Source of the DNA: Butyricicoccus sp. OM04-18BH | Lineage (GTDB): Bacteria > Bacillota > Clostridia > Oscillospirales > Butyricicoccaceae | NCBI RefSeq assembly: GCF_003481705.1 | Contig: NZ_QULN01000002.1 | Location: forward strand, 310,001-374,000 | Length of the DNA: 64,000 bases | Direction: 5' to 3' | In this document: one piece after another, positions 9,028 through 17,924 of the stretch | Layout: the number at the start of each line of letters is the position of its first letter | How positions within the stretch are numbered: position 1 is the stretch's first letter | Made by a program: the position numbers and the translations under genes | The notes under the pieces: generated by a model | Databases searched by the model: none | What the model was told of the DNA's origin: nothing | Seen by the model: only the letters and a program-made list of their open reading frames with translations

Positions 9028-9934
9028 TTTCGGTTCGCTGAACATTGATAACGTTTACACTGTCGAGGAATTTGTCCGTCCGGGAGAGTCTGTTACCGCA
9101 AAGAGTCACACGGTCTTTGCAGGCGGAAAGGGTCTCAACCAGTCGATCGCCGCGGCGCGTGCCGGTGCGGCGGTCATCCACGGCGGCGCGATCGGCCCTG
9201 ACGGCGGCTTTCTTGCCGCTCTGCTCGAAGATGCCGGAGCGGATGCCGGTCATCTGCTCAAGCTCGACATCCCCACCGGTCACACTGTCATTGAGGTCGA
9301 TGCCGGCGGACAGAACTGCATTCTCGTCTGGGGCGGCGCAAACCACGGGCTGACGCACGCATACCTTGAGGATGTGTTCGCCTGCGGCAGCGACGGAGAT
9401 ATCGTCCTGCTCCAGAACGAGACCAGCCTCACCGACAGCATCATCCGCCGTGCGCACGGTCTCGGCTTCCGCGTGGTATTTAACCCCTCACCCTTCCCGG
9501 CGAATCCCGATGCGCTGCCGCTTGACGATGTGGATATGTTTATCGTCAATGAAAGTGAGGCGGCGCTTCTCGCAAACGCCGCCCCCGGCACTGCACCGGC
9601 GACCCTGTTAGAGCATCTGCATCTCCGGTTCCCCTCGGCGGATCTTGTCGTGACAGCAGGCGAACGCGGTACGATCGCCCTTCTCGGCGGCACAGAATAC
9701 GCGCAGGAGGCCTTCCCGGTCAAGACCGTGGACACGACCGGTGCAGGCGATACCTTCTGCGGCTATTTCCTCGCGGCCGCCTGCGCACACAAATCGCCGC
9801 AGGCAGCACTCTGCGAGGCCTCTGCCGCTGCCGCCCTCGCGGTTTCCCGTGCCGGCGCAGCACCTTCCATCCCGCAGGCCGATGAAGTACGCACCTTTCT
9901 CAAGAAGCGTATGTTCCTCCAGCAGATCGAGTGA
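9014..9934 (+). CDS. PfkB-family carbohydrate kinase (ribokinase-like)
   Basis: The 306-residue protein has the N-terminal GG signature (FAGGKGLNQSIAAARAG) and the C-terminal ATP/anion-hole motif TVDTTGAGDTFCGYF with its catalytic Asp. NPSPFP and VNESEA also fit the ribokinase branch. It phosphorylates a sugar or nucleoside, probably ribose, but no transporter or pathway gene is adjacent to fix the substrate. Its AGGAGG site lies inside the end of the recombinase gene, so the two are translationally coupled. Confidence 0.88.
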   Translation: MKILNFGSLNIDNVYTVEEFVRPGESVTAKSHTVFAGGKGLNQSIAAARAGAAVIHGGAIGPDGGFLAALLEDAGADAGHLLKLDIPTGHTVIEVDAGGQNCILVWGGANHGLTHAYLEDVFACGSDGDIVLLQNETSLTDSIIRRAHGLGFRVVFNPSPFPANPDALPLDDVDMFIVNESEAALLANAAPGTAPATLLEHLHLRFPSADLVVTAGERGTIALLGGTEYAQEAFPVKTVDTTGAGDTFCGYFLAAACAHKSPQAALCEASAAAALAVSRAGAAPSIPQADEVRTFLKKRMFLQQIE

Positions 9935-9975
9935 CAGCGGCGCAATAAGTCCGCTTTATTTCCCTCATTCTCCGG

Positions 9976-9981
9976 TATAAT
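9976..9981 (+). promoter_or_regulatory. -10 box of the 39-residue gene
   Basis: TATAAT lies 33 bases before the small ORF. No convincing -35 hexamer is present. Confidence 0.45.
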
Positions 9982-10013
9982 GAAACCATCGAAAACGAGG
10001 GGAGGCGCGCAAC

Positions 10014-10133
10014 ATGAACTGCACGCTGGAATATGTAAACGGACACATTGAGGTATATGACGCAGACGGCGCGTTCCTGTTTTCCGCCGACACCAGACAG
10101 GAAGCGGTCGAGGAACTCCAGGACGCCGCATGA
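10014..10133 (+). CDS. Small hypothetical protein, 39 residues
   Basis: The frame ATG 10014 to TGA 10133 is preceded by a strong GAGGGGAGG site, a TATAAT box at 9976, and followed at once by a terminator, so it has a complete small transcription unit of its own. The protein is acidic and soluble (starts MNCTLEYVNGHIEVYDADG, ends EELQDAA), with a likely beta hairpin followed by a helix. I do not recognise a function. Confidence 0.65.
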   Translation: MNCTLEYVNGHIEVYDADGAFLFSADTRQEAVEELQDAA

Positions 10134-10136
10134 ATA

Positions 10137-10175
10137 CAAAAAAGCTCCCGATTACGCTTTCGGGAGCCTTTTTTA
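10137..10175. terminator. Bidirectional terminator after the small gene and thiE
   Basis: AAAAAAGCTCCCGA and TTCGGGAGCCTTTTTT form a stem with A and T runs on both sides, serving the 39-residue gene rightwards and the thiE operon leftwards. Confidence 0.85.
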
Positions 10176-10188
10176 TTGCAGTCTGCAT

Positions 10189-10821
10189 TTATTCGGTACG
10201 CATTTTGTCGAATTTTTCCTTGATATGCGCTGCCGCGGCGGCAGGGTCCGCCGCCTTCATAACAGCGGAGACGACCGCAACGCCTGCGATCGGACTTTCC
10301 GACAGCACATCCATGTTGTCCGCATTCAGTCCGCCGATCGCGACGACCGGGATCGGCACAGCGCGGCAGACATCGTTCAGCACGGAAACCGGCGTTACCT
10401 TAGTGGTGACATGCGTGGTGGTCGGGAAGATCGCGCCCGTACCGAGGTAGTCAGCGCCGTCCTCATAGGCCGCCTTTGCCGCCTCGACCGATTTTGCCGT
10501 CGCGCCGACGATCTTGTCCGGGCCGAGCAGTTTTCGGCAGACCGCGACCGGCAGATCGCTCGCACCGACGTGAACGCCTGCGGCATCGCACGCAATCGCA
10601 ACGTCTACACGGTCGTCAATGATGAGCGGCACCTGAAAGCGGTCGGTGACCGCCTTGACCTGCTGCGCCAGCTCCAGATACGCGCGGCCGCCCGTCTCCT
10701 TCTCGCGCAGCTGGATGAGCGTCGCGCCGCCCCTGCAGGCCTCCTCGACCGCGTGCAGCAGCGTTTCGGTCGTGTGATAGGTGCTGTCCGTAATGACATA
10801 TAATGTGGGATCGAATTTCAT
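10189..10821 (-). CDS. thiE: Thiamine-phosphate synthase
   Basis: The 210-residue TIM-barrel protein joins HMP pyrophosphate and thiazole phosphate. Signature segments are LIQLREKE near residue 37, IIDDRVDVA, GVHVGASDLP, the IVGATAKS phosphate region, and TPVSVLNDV/VAIGGLNADN. It is the last gene of a leftward cluster YbaK-nitrilase-thiE whose members overlap by four bases. Confidence 0.95.
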   Translation of the reverse strand: MKFDPTLYVITDSTYHTTETLLHAVEEACRGGATLIQLREKETGGRAYLELAQQVKAVTDRFQVPLIIDDRVDVAIACDAAGVHVGASDLPVAVCRKLLGPDKIVGATAKSVEAAKAAYEDGADYLGTGAIFPTTTHVTTKVTPVSVLNDVCRAVPIPVVAIGGLNADNMDVLSESPIAGVAVVSAVMKAADPAAAAAHIKEKFDKMRTE

Positions 10822-11570
10822 TCTTCTTCTCCTTCTTCCTCTTCCTCTGTTCCTGTGATTTCCGTGACGAGCAGGCCTTCTCCGGCGCCGAGCGATGCGA
10901 GCGTCGTGCCATCCGGGGCAAAGACTGCGCTATGGCCGATAAAATGATCCGCGCGATACTGGTCCGCACCGATGACCGTCACGCCGTTTTCAATGGCGCG
11001 TGCGCAGAGCAGCGTATCCCAGTGAAGCGGCTTGTTTTCGCCGCAGACCCAGCCTGCCGGTACAAAAAGCACTTCTGCACCGCGTTTTTTCTGCTCGGCT
11101 GCAAGCTCCGGGAAACGCAGCTCATAGCAGGTAATGATGCCGAGCCTGCCGGCCGGGGTCTCGACAGGTTCAAAGGGCTGCTCTCCTGCCCGGCACTCCT
11201 CCGACTCGCGATAGCCGAAAGCATCATAAAGGCGGTTTTTGCGGTGCGTGCCGCGCAGCCGCCCCTCATCATCGATGACGACAACCGTGTTGTACGGCAG
11301 GCCGTCGGTCTGCTCGTACATGCCGGCGCAGATCCAGAGGCCCTGACCTGCTGCAAGCTCGCTGAGCGCGGTGACGAACGGGCCGTCGAACGGCTCCGCG
11401 GCCTCCATGTTGCGCGCCGCGCGGTCGCTTCCTGCACAGAACATCGCATATTCCGGCAGGAACAGCATATCTGCACCGGCCTCCGATGCACTCCATGCAA
11501 GCCGTTCGATCATATACCGGTTCATCTCCTTGTTTTCGCCGGAACCGATCTGAGCAACTGCAATCCTCAT
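10818..11570 (-). CDS. Carbon-nitrogen hydrolase (nitrilase superfamily)
   Basis: The 250-residue protein shows the Glu-Lys-Cys triad: Glu in LFLPEYAMF, Lys in GTHRKNRLYD, and Cys in IITCYELRFPEL. The family hydrolyses or transfers amides such as omega-amidase or deaminated-glutathione substrates; the exact substrate is not clear. The start at MRIAVAQIG follows GGAGAG and overlaps the YbaK stop. The C-terminus is an unusual run of Glu residues that overlaps the thiE start. Confidence 0.88.
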   Translation of the reverse strand: MRIAVAQIGSGENKEMNRYMIERLAWSASEAGADMLFLPEYAMFCAGSDRAARNMEAAEPFDGPFVTALSELAAGQGLWICAGMYEQTDGLPYNTVVVIDDEGRLRGTHRKNRLYDAFGYRESEECRAGEQPFEPVETPAGRLGIITCYELRFPELAAEQKKRGAEVLFVPAGWVCGENKPLHWDTLLCARAIENGVTVIGADQYRADHFIGHSAVFAPDGTTLASLGAGEGLLVTEITGTEEEEEGEEE

Positions 11571-12043
11571 TCTTCTCTCCATCCTTTGCATATGTCTACC
11601 CATGCCTTGAAGCCGGAATATTTTTCGAGCTCCGGGATAGTCAGTTCAATGGCGGAATTGGACGAGCCGCAGGCCGGGAAAACTGTCTCGAAGCGTCTCA
11701 GCGATTCGTCGAGGAATACGGTCACGCCCTCGTTGACGCCGAACGGACATACGCCGCCGACCGCATGTCCGATTTCCGACTCGACCTCCTCAAAGGCGAG
11801 CATACGCGCCTTGCAGCCGAAACGCGCCTTGTATTTCGGGTTGTTGATCTTGGCATCGCCTGCCGCGACGATCAGGATCACGCCGTCGTTCGTGCGGAAA
11901 GACAGCGTTTTGGCAATACGCGCCGGTTCGCAGCCGACTGCCTCCGCAGCCAGCTCCACCGTCGCAGACGATACGGGAAATTCCACGATGCGGCTGTCCG
12001 CATCAAATTTTTTCAGCCATGCACGGGCTTTTTCAATCGACAT
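11567..12043 (-). CDS. YbaK/EbsC-type aminoacyl-tRNA deacylase
   Basis: The 158-residue protein matches the YbaK/ProX editing fold: VELAAEAVGCEPARIAKTLSF, the Lys and Asp in VAAGDAKINNPK, and the GGVCPFGV loop. Such proteins hydrolyse mischarged Cys-tRNA(Pro) or Ala-tRNA(Pro). It is the first gene of the leftward YbaK-nitrilase-thiE cluster, six bases after the DUF1836 gene. Confidence 0.88.
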   Translation of the reverse strand: MSIEKARAWLKKFDADSRIVEFPVSSATVELAAEAVGCEPARIAKTLSFRTNDGVILIVAAGDAKINNPKYKARFGCKARMLAFEEVESEIGHAVGGVCPFGVNEGVTVFLDESLRRFETVFPACGSSNSAIELTIPELEKYSGFKAWVDICKGWREE

Positions 12044-12049
12044 TAAGTC

Positions 12050-12580
12050 TCAATCTCCTTTTTCCTCCGAGGGTATCGCGTCGATCATGCTCTCGCACAG
12101 GCGGCGCAGGTAATTGGCGATCTCGCTGAGCGCAAGGCACAGACGCAGGCGGTCATTCGGGTCGCTCGCGTCGTTTGTGAGCTGGCTTCGCAGCAGCTCG
12201 GGGATAAATGTGCGCATATGCTCCTTGTCTTCAAGCAGTGCGGCATAACAGGCTTCGAAATCCACATCCGTCCGGCCTGTCAGTGCCTTGACGTCGCTCA
12301 GACGCAGCGTCTGCTTGAGATGATACACGCACAGCAGTTGCATGATCTGCTCCCGGGTATACTTTTTACCCCGGACCGGTGTCATCAGTCCTTCTTTGAC
12401 ATAATTATTGACCATCGTCTTAGTCAGCAGCTTGTCGCCCGGCGCACGCTTGCTCTCGGAGAGCGTGCGGTCGAACAGCGTGAGCACCTGATCCATATAC
12501 AGATCAAGCTGCGGGACGTCAGACGGTGTGATGTCGCGGTCGGAAAATACCGCGTCTATGGTCTGTTCCAGCCGTGGCAT
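12050..12580 (-). CDS. DUF1836 family protein, probable MerR-like regulator
   Basis: The 176-residue protein matches DUF1836: KLLTKTMVNNYVKEGLMTPVRGKKYTR resembles a MerR-type winged helix (about 53-78), followed by a helical part. The ATG at 12580 is chosen because AGAGGTGG lies five to six bases upstream; a GTG nine bases earlier overlaps that site. A near-palindrome sits just downstream of its -10 box, which would suit autoregulation (inference). Confidence 0.8.
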   Translation of the reverse strand: MPRLEQTIDAVFSDRDITPSDVPQLDLYMDQVLTLFDRTLSESKRAPGDKLLTKTMVNNYVKEGLMTPVRGKKYTREQIMQLLCVYHLKQTLRLSDVKALTGRTDVDFEACYAALLEDKEHMRTFIPELLRSQLTNDASDPNDRLRLCLALSEIANYLRRLCESMIDAIPSEEKGD

Positions 12581-12601
12581 AGGTTCCACCTCTTTACCAT
12601 A

Positions 12602-12644
12602 TAGTTTACTGTACTATTATATCCCCTTCGTACGCCGTGTGCAA
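12602..12644 (-). promoter_or_regulatory. Promoter and candidate operator of the DUF1836 gene
   Basis: On the minus strand TTGCAC (12644-12639) and TATAAT (12621-12616) are 17 bp apart. Next to the -10 box, 12602-12616 reads TAGTTTACTGTACTA, an imperfect inverted repeat. Confidence 0.6.
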
Positions 12645-12663
12645 GAGCCGCGAAGTACGAAAG

Positions 12664-12692
12664 TAGACAGATGAAGAAATTTGTGCTATACT
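12664..12692 (+). promoter_or_regulatory. Promoter of the polysaccharide deacetylase gene
   Basis: TAGACA and TATACT are separated by 17 bp. The -10 context TTTGTGCTATACTT is identical to that before the Xer recombinase (7909-7922). Confidence 0.65.
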
Positions 12693-12755
12693 TGTTTCGG
12701 CTCCGACGTAGTAAGGATTTCCCTCTCCGCCGGACAGAAAGGCAGGAAAGAAGCG

Positions 12756-13997
12756 ATGAATCAGTTTTTTCAGCGGAGCATAGCCGCTGCGGCTGCGGCA
12801 CTCGCGCTGACGGCAGGGCTTGCCGCCGGTGCGGCAGAGACGCAGAGCAGCTCAATGCCCATTCTGATGTACCACGATCTGACTCAGGACCCGAACAAGA
12901 CCTCCAGCATGACGATCACAGATGAGCGTTTCCGTCTGGACATGGAGTTTCTGGCGTCGTTTGGCTATACGCCGCTGCTCCCGAGCGAAGTCGAGGAGAT
13001 CGGCGAGGGAAAGCGCAGCCTCCCCGCCCGTCCCGTGATGATCACCTTTGACGACGGCTACCTCTCCAATTATACGATTGCAGCGCCCATCCTTCAGCAG
13101 ACCGGCATGAAGGCGACCGTTGCACTCATAGCAAGCCACATCAAGGACGCGGACGATACCGACAGCAGCCGCCATTCGCTGAACTGGAACGAGGTAAAAT
13201 CCATGTATGACAGCGGTCGGTTCCAGTTCGGCTCCCATACCTATGATCTCCATAACCCGAAGTACGGCGGTGCAAATGCGCCGGACGGCATCAACGGCAT
13301 CATGCGTGAAAAGGGCGAGAGCCAGTCACAGTACACTGAGCGCGTCGGGAACGATCTCGCGCAGAGCATTTCCCTGATCAAGCAGCACACCGGTCAGACG
13401 ACCGTCAATTACTTTTCCTATCCTTACGGCGCGTATGACCGCTGGATGCAGCCCATCCTGGAGAAAAACGGCATCAAAATCTCAACGCTGACCAATGCCG
13501 GCATGGCGCGTCCGACCTACGGTCTTTACAATCTGCCGCGCTACGGCATCCGCATGGACCGCACGGTTCCGATGGTGCTGCGTCAGAGGGCGACCGCCGC
13601 CCCGACGACCGTCACGGTCTCTCTGAACGGGAAAAAGACCACGCTTCAGGCTTACAGCATCGGTGATGAAAATTATGTTCGCGTGCGCGACGCGGCGCTG
13701 CTGCTGAGCGGCTGCGAATGGGATTACGCAGTTGGCTGGAGCGAGGAAGAGCAGCAGGTCACGCTTTCTCCGCGCGAGCAGTACACCCCCATCGGCACGG
13801 AAAACAAGGTGCTTTCTCCTCAGAAGCGCACTGTGCAGTCGGTCACAGAGCCGACCATCGTGGAGGGACAGAGTCACATGATCGCAGCGTTCTGCATCGA
13901 CGATTACAACTATTATCGTCTGCGCAGCCTCGCCTCGGTGTGCGGTTTTGACGTGGACTGGGACGAAGCAAACCAGACGGTTAAAATTGTTGCATAA
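12756..13997 (+). CDS. Secreted polysaccharide deacetylase with C-terminal stalk-like domain
   Basis: The 413-residue precursor begins with a signal peptide (hydrophobic Ala-rich stretch about 8-27). The NodB deacetylase domain (about 32-270) has the metal/catalytic motifs TFDDGY and SHTYDLH and the FSYPYGAYD strand. The C-terminal 130 residues hold two copies of a copper-amine-oxidase-N-like fold (YVRVRDAALLLSGCEWDY and YYRLRSLASVCGFDVDWD), often used for wall attachment or sugar binding. It probably de-N-acetylates peptidoglycan or another surface glycan. AGGAAAG precedes the ATG; the longer upstream frame would start inside the promoter. Confidence 0.88.
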   Translation: MNQFFQRSIAAAAAALALTAGLAAGAAETQSSSMPILMYHDLTQDPNKTSSMTITDERFRLDMEFLASFGYTPLLPSEVEEIGEGKRSLPARPVMITFDDGYLSNYTIAAPILQQTGMKATVALIASHIKDADDTDSSRHSLNWNEVKSMYDSGRFQFGSHTYDLHNPKYGGANAPDGINGIMREKGESQSQYTERVGNDLAQSISLIKQHTGQTTVNYFSYPYGAYDRWMQPILEKNGIKISTLTNAGMARPTYGLYNLPRYGIRMDRTVPMVLRQRATAAPTTVTVSLNGKKTTLQAYSIGDENYVRVRDAALLLSGCEWDYAVGWSEEEQQVTLSPREQYTPIGTENKVLSPQKRTVQSVTEPTIVEGQSHMIAAFCIDDYNYYRLRSLASVCGFDVDWDEANQTVKIVA

Positions 13998-14024
13998 CGT
14001 AAAATTCCATATTTTTCGCAAAAC

Positions 14025-14057
14025 GAGAGCACAGAATTAAGTTCTGTGCTCTTTTTT
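14025..14057 (+). terminator. Terminator of the deacetylase gene
   Basis: GAGCACAGAA and TTCTGTGCTC form a perfect 10-bp stem with a five-base loop, followed by TTTTTT. Confidence 0.9.
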
Positions 14058-14111
14058 GTTCCCGGTGCATACTGTTCGAAAAAACGGTAAAAATTACATA
14101 CAGACTTTCTC

Positions 14112-14139
14112 TTGCAATCTCTCAGAAATATGGTATCAT
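14112..14139 (+). promoter_or_regulatory. Promoter of the hemolysin III-like gene
   Basis: TTGCAA (14112-14117) and TATCAT (14134-14139) are 16 bp apart, 51 bases before the start. Confidence 0.5.
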
Positions 14140-14190
14140 ATTAAGTGTTACATAGTATCAAACTCTACATCACTTCAAGGAGGAGTCCAT

Positions 14191-14844
14191 ATGCCTCGTG
14201 CATTTCTCAAGGCCAGAGATCCGTTTTCCTGTTATTCACACTTTGTCGGCGCCGTTCTCAGTGTATCCGGTCTGTTGATTCTGCTGCTGCGGCTGCTGTT
14301 TGATCCTGATATTTCCGGACAGCTTGCAGGAGCAGCCGTGGTGTTCTGTCTCTCGCTCATCGCGCTCTATTCCGCGAGCAGCGTATATCATTTCTCGCTG
14401 CGCGGAGAAGCTGTGCTTCGCCGCCTGAAAAAGCTCGATCACAGCATGATCTACGTTCTGATTGCCGGCAGCTACACGCCGATCATCCTGAAATTCATGC
14501 CTGCGCCGCGCAGTTTTCTCTTTCTCGGCGTCATCTGGCTGATCGCATTGACCGGCATTGCGGTCAAGCTGCTCTGGATCGACGCGCCCCGCCTGATCGG
14601 CACAGCGCTTTATCTGGCCCTCGGCTGGGCCATCGCTTTCGATTTCGGTGTCGTACTTTCCATGCCCTCCCCCGCCATTGCGCTGCTCGCAGCCGGTGGT
14701 CTTGCCTACACGGCCGGCGGCATTATTTACATCTCGAAGCGGCCGAATTTCAGCACCCTTCTCGGCTTTCACGAGCTGTTTCACCTGTTCGTTATCGTCG
14801 GCAGCATCTGCCATTATCTGATGGTCATGCTGTATGTACTGTAA
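14191..14844 (+). CDS. Hemolysin III / PAQR-like membrane protein
   Basis: The 217-residue protein has about seven hydrophobic segments and the HlyIII signatures: SHFVGAVLS in the first helix, SSVYHFS, KKLDHSMIYVLIAGSYTPI, and the closing HELFHLFVIVGSICHY with conserved His residues (likely metal-binding). It sits in the cytoplasmic membrane. Despite the family name a haemolytic role is unproven. The start is set by AAGGAGGAG upstream. Confidence 0.88.
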   Translation: MPRAFLKARDPFSCYSHFVGAVLSVSGLLILLLRLLFDPDISGQLAGAAVVFCLSLIALYSASSVYHFSLRGEAVLRRLKKLDHSMIYVLIAGSYTPIILKFMPAPRSFLFLGVIWLIALTGIAVKLLWIDAPRLIGTALYLALGWAIAFDFGVVLSMPSPAIALLAAGGLAYTAGGIIYISKRPNFSTLLGFHELFHLFVIVGSICHYLMVMLYVL

Positions 14845-14869
14845 TCTTTCCCTAATTTCCTTCCTGCTA

Positions 14870-14924
14870 TTGACAGACCTGCTAATAGGATATATAATCT
14901 AATTAAGATTAAATATCAATTAGA
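14870..14924 (+). promoter_or_regulatory. perR promoter with overlapping PerR/Fur-type operator
   Basis: Perfect hexamers TTGACA (14870-14875) and TATAAT (14893-14898) are 17 bp apart. From 14898 to 14924 an A/T-rich 27-bp inverted repeat (arms TCTAATT and AATTAGA, 11 of 13 arm positions matching) starts at the end of the -10 box. Size, composition and position fit a PerR box used for autorepression. Confidence 0.75.
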
Positions 14925-14940
14925 AAGTGAGGTCATATTC

Positions 14941-15324
14941 ATGCAGACAAGAAACACCGTTCAGCGACAGATTGTTTTACAGGCGGTGCGCTCGCTGCAC
15001 GACCACCCCACAGCGGACAGCGTTTATGCTGTCATTGCAGCCGAGCATCCTTCCATCAGTAAAGCGACTGTGTACCGCAACCTCAACCAGCTCGCCGTTC
15101 AGGGCGAAATCCTGCGCGTTCCGGTGCCGACGGGCGCTGACCGCTTCGATTTCAACACGCAGGAGCATTATCATGTGCGCTGCACCGAATGCGGCAATGT
15201 CTACGATGTATTCATGCCGCCCATCTCCGACCTGCTTGACCGCGTGACCGACTCCTCGGATGTCGAGCTTACCCATTATGACATTCTTTTTGAGGGCGTG
15301 TGCGCGGCCTGCCGGAATAAATAA
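14941..15324 (+). CDS. perR: Fur-family peroxide-responsive repressor PerR
   Basis: The 127-residue protein has an N-terminal winged helix (recognition segment [12 protein letters not shown]) and a C-terminal dimer domain. Structural zinc cysteines are at C81/C84 (CTECG) and C121/C124 (CAACR). His residues in EHYHVRC fit the regulatory metal site whose oxidation by peroxide releases DNA. It is followed by rubrerythrin in the same operon, which supports PerR over Fur or Zur. The upstream inverted repeat suggests autoregulation. Confidence 0.92.
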   Translation: MQTRNTVQRQIVLQAVRSLHDHPTADSVYAVIAAEHPSISKATVYRNLNQLAVQGEILRVPVPTGADRFDFNTQEHYHVRCTECGNVYDVFMPPISDLLDRVTDSSDVELTHYDILFEGVCAACRNK

Positions 15325-15353
15325 ACGTCAGAAGTCGAAAGGAGCAAACCATT

Positions 15354-15893
15354 ATGGCTGATCTGAAGGGCACAAAAACCGAGGCGAATCTCCAGACGGC
15401 GTTCGCCGGTGAGTCCATGGCGCGCAACAAATACACCTACTTTGCCTCCAGAGCGAGAAAGGACGGTTATGTCCAGATCGCAAAGATCTTCGAGGAAACG
15501 GCGGCAAACGAAAAGGAGCACGCAAAAATCTGGTTTAAGCTGCTCAACGGAGGTATCGATGACACGATCACGAACCTCAAGGCCGCAGCAGCCGGCGAAA
15601 ACTACGAGTGGACCGATATGTATGCAGCCTTTGCAAGGGAAGCGCGCGAGGAAGGCTTCGACCATATCGCAGACCTGTTCGAGATGGTCGGCGCGATCGA
15701 AAAGGAGCACGAGGCACGCTACCTCAAGCTGCTCGACAATGTAGAAAACGGCCTGGTGTTCTCGCGCGACGGCGACTGCATCTGGCAGTGCTCGAACTGC
15801 GGTCACATTGTCGTCGGCAGACAGGCGCCCGACATCTGTCCGGTCTGCGCCCATCCGCAGGCATATTTTGAGCTCAAGGCTGATAATTACTGA
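15354..15893 (+). CDS. rbr: Rubrerythrin
   Basis: The 179-residue protein reduces hydrogen peroxide in anaerobes. The N-terminal ferritin-like four-helix domain (about 1-140) has the di-iron motifs [20 protein letters not shown] and [11 protein letters not shown]. The C-terminal rubredoxin domain has CSNCG and CPVC for its iron. It follows perR by 29 bases with an AAAGGAGC ribosome site. Peroxide induction through PerR is expected. Confidence 0.96.
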   Translation: MADLKGTKTEANLQTAFAGESMARNKYTYFASRARKDGYVQIAKIFEETAANEKEHAKIWFKLLNGGIDDTITNLKAAAAGENYEWTDMYAAFAREAREEGFDHIADLFEMVGAIEKEHEARYLKLLDNVENGLVFSRDGDCIWQCSNCGHIVVGRQAPDICPVCAHPQAYFELKADNY

Positions 15894-15911
15894 TACTGAT
15901 AATTACTGATA
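15880..15911 (+). repeat. 16-bp perfect tandem duplication at the rubrerythrin stop
   Basis: CTGATAATTACTGATA occurs twice in direct succession and carries the last codons and stop codon of rbr twice. It looks like a slippage duplication. Confidence 0.8.
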
Positions 15912-15931
15912 TCTGTTGTACCGATAATAAA

Positions 15932-15963
15932 CAAAGGGGAGAAGCGAAGGCTTCTCCCCTTTC
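15932..15963. terminator. Bidirectional terminator between rbr and trpA
   Basis: AAAGGGGAGAAGC and GCTTCTCCCCTTT form a 13-bp stem with a GAAG loop, usable from both sides. Confidence 0.85.
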
Positions 15964-15967
15964 CCAT

Positions 15968-16747
15968 TCAGTCTGCCGCGCGGACGGCGTTCTTCATGCT
16001 CTCAACGTATTCCTTTACATACGGCACACAGTCCTTGCCGTACTTCGCGCACAGCTTGACGATGGCCGAGCCGACGATCGCACCGTCCGACTGAGCCGCC
16101 ATTTTTGCGGCCTGCTCAGGCGTGGAAATACCGAAGCCGACGGCGCACGGAATGTCCTGTGTTTCCTTAACGAGCTTCACCATCGCGCCGATGTCGGTCG
16201 TGATGTTGGAGCGCACGCCGGTAACGCCGAGCGAGGATACGCAATATACGAAGCCGGAGGCTTCCTTCGCGATCATGCGAATGCGATCATGCGAGGTCGG
16301 CGCGATGAGCGACACGAGATCCAGACCGTACTGACGGCAGAGCGGATCGAACTCTGCCTTTTCTTCGAACGGTACATCCGGCAGGATAAGACCGTCCATG
16401 CCGATCTCAGCCGCGGTGCTGATGAAGCGCTCCGAGCCGTAGGAATAAACCACGTTCGCATAGGTCATGAACACCATCGGAATGTCAGTCTTCTGACGGA
16501 TGCGGCGCACCATGTCGAAAATCTTATCCGTTGTGGTTCCGGCAGACAAGGCGCGCACATTTGCCTCCTGAATGACCGGTCCCTCCGCAGTCGGATCGGA
16601 GAACGGAATACCCAGCTCGATGAGGTCTGCGCCGGCGTCCGCCATCGCATACACGATCTGCTCGGTGACCTCGAGCGACGGGTCGCCACAGGTCACGAAC
16701 GGGATAAACGCCTTGCCGTTTGCAAAAGCAGTCTGAATCTTACTCAT
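15968..16747 (-). CDS. trpA: Tryptophan synthase alpha chain
   Basis: The 259-residue TIM-barrel subunit cleaves indole-3-glycerol phosphate. It shows the catalytic Glu in [15 protein letters not shown], the Asp in [11 protein letters not shown], and the phosphate-binding GFGIS. The start at MSKIQTAF overlaps the end of trpB by eight bases, as is usual for coupled trpBA. It is the last gene of the operon. Confidence 0.96.
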   Translation of the reverse strand: MSKIQTAFANGKAFIPFVTCGDPSLEVTEQIVYAMADAGADLIELGIPFSDPTAEGPVIQEANVRALSAGTTTDKIFDMVRRIRQKTDIPMVFMTYANVVYSYGSERFISTAAEIGMDGLILPDVPFEEKAEFDPLCRQYGLDLVSLIAPTSHDRIRMIAKEASGFVYCVSSLGVTGVRSNITTDIGAMVKLVKETQDIPCAVGFGISTPEQAAKMAAQSDGAIVGSAIVKLCAKYGKDCVPYVKEYVESMKNAVRAAD

Positions 16748-17924
16748 GGATATTCTCTCCTCTGTAACGCGCAATCGCAGCGCAGTCCTTGTCGCCGCGG
16801 CCGGAAATGTTGATAACGATGATCTTGTCCCTTCCCATCGTCGGCGCAAGCTTCATCGCGTGCGCAACAGCGTGTGCAGACTCGATCGCCGGGATAATGC
16901 CCTCGATGCGGCTGAGATATTCGAAGGCCTCTACCGCCTCGTCATCGGTCACCGGTACGTACTCCGCTCTGCCGATATCATGCAGATAAGCGTGCTCCGG
17001 GCCGATGCCGGGGTAATCCAGACCGGCCGAGATGGAGTAGACGGGCGCGATCTGGCCGTATTCGTCCTGGCAGAAGTAGGACTTCATGCCGTGGAAGATA
17101 CCCAGACGGCCGGTCGCGATGGTCGCAGCGGTCTCCGCCGTATCAACGCCGCGTCCTGCGGCCTCACAGCCGATCAGACGAACGCCTTCATCCTCGATGA
17201 AATTATAGAATGCGCCGATGGCGTTCGAGCCGCCGCCTACGCACGCGAGCACTGCGTCCGGCAGACGGCCTTCCTTCTCGAGCATCTGCTCCTTGATTTC
17301 CTTGGAAATGACCGACTGGAAATCACGGACGATGGTCGGGAACGGATGCGGACCCATGCAGGAACCGAGGCAGTAATGCGTATCGTCGATGCGGCTCGTC
17401 CACTCGCGGAACGCTGCCGAGCAGGCATCCTTGAGCGTGCCGGTACCGGTCGTGACCGGAATGACCTCCGCACCGAGCAGGCGCATGCGGTACACGTTGA
17501 GCGCCTGACGCTCGGTGTCCTCGACGCCCATGAATACGACGCACTCCATGCCCATCAGTGCAGCGGCGGTCGCGGTCGCAACGCCGTGCTGACCGGCGCC
17601 GGTCTCCGCGATGAGACGGGTCTTGCCCATCTTCTTGGCCAGAAGCGCCTGACCGAGCACGTTGTTGATCTTATGCGCACCGGTGTGGTTGAGATCCTCA
17701 CGCTTGAGGTAGATCTTCGCGCCGCCGAGATCGTTTGTCATATGCTCCGCGAAATACAGACGCGAGGGACGGCCGGCATAGCTGTTCAGCAGCTCGGTCA
17801 GCTCCGCGTTGAATTCCGGATCGTCCTTATAGTGGTTGTAGGCCGCTTCCAGTTCGATGACTGCGTTCATCAGCGTCTCCGGCATATACTGACCGCCGTG
17901 TACGCCAAAACGTCCCTTGCTCAT
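16740..17924 (-). CDS. trpB: Tryptophan synthase beta chain
   Basis: The 394-residue PLP enzyme joins indole and serine. It carries the PLP lysine in [13 protein letters not shown], the [10 protein letters not shown] loop, the phosphate-binding [10 protein letters not shown], and a C-terminal catalytic region of normal length. It overlaps trpF (ATGA) upstream and trpA downstream. Confidence 0.97.
   Translation of the reverse strand: MSKGRFGVHGGQYMPETLMNAVIELEAAYNHYKDDPEFNAELTELLNSYAGRPSRLYFAEHMTNDLGGAKIYLKREDLNHTGAHKINNVLGQALLAKKMGKTRLIAETGAGQHGVATATAAALMGMECVVFMGVEDTERQALNVYRMRLLGAEVIPVTTGTGTLKDACSAAFREWTSRIDDTHYCLGSCMGPHPFPTIVRDFQSVISKEIKEQMLEKEGRLPDAVLACVGGGSNAIGAFYNFIEDEGVRLIGCEAAGRGVDTAETAATIATGRLGIFHGMKSYFCQDEYGQIAPVYSISAGLDYPGIGPEHAYLHDIGRAEYVPVTDDEAVEAFEYLSRIEGIIPAIESAHAVAHAMKLAPTMGRDKIIVINISGRGDKDCAAIARYRGENIHE

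Noticed and set aside
5967..10821. TPP riboswitch before thiD or thiE
   Set aside because: No CTGAGA or similar core motif was found in the short upstream regions; both genes are internal to operons.
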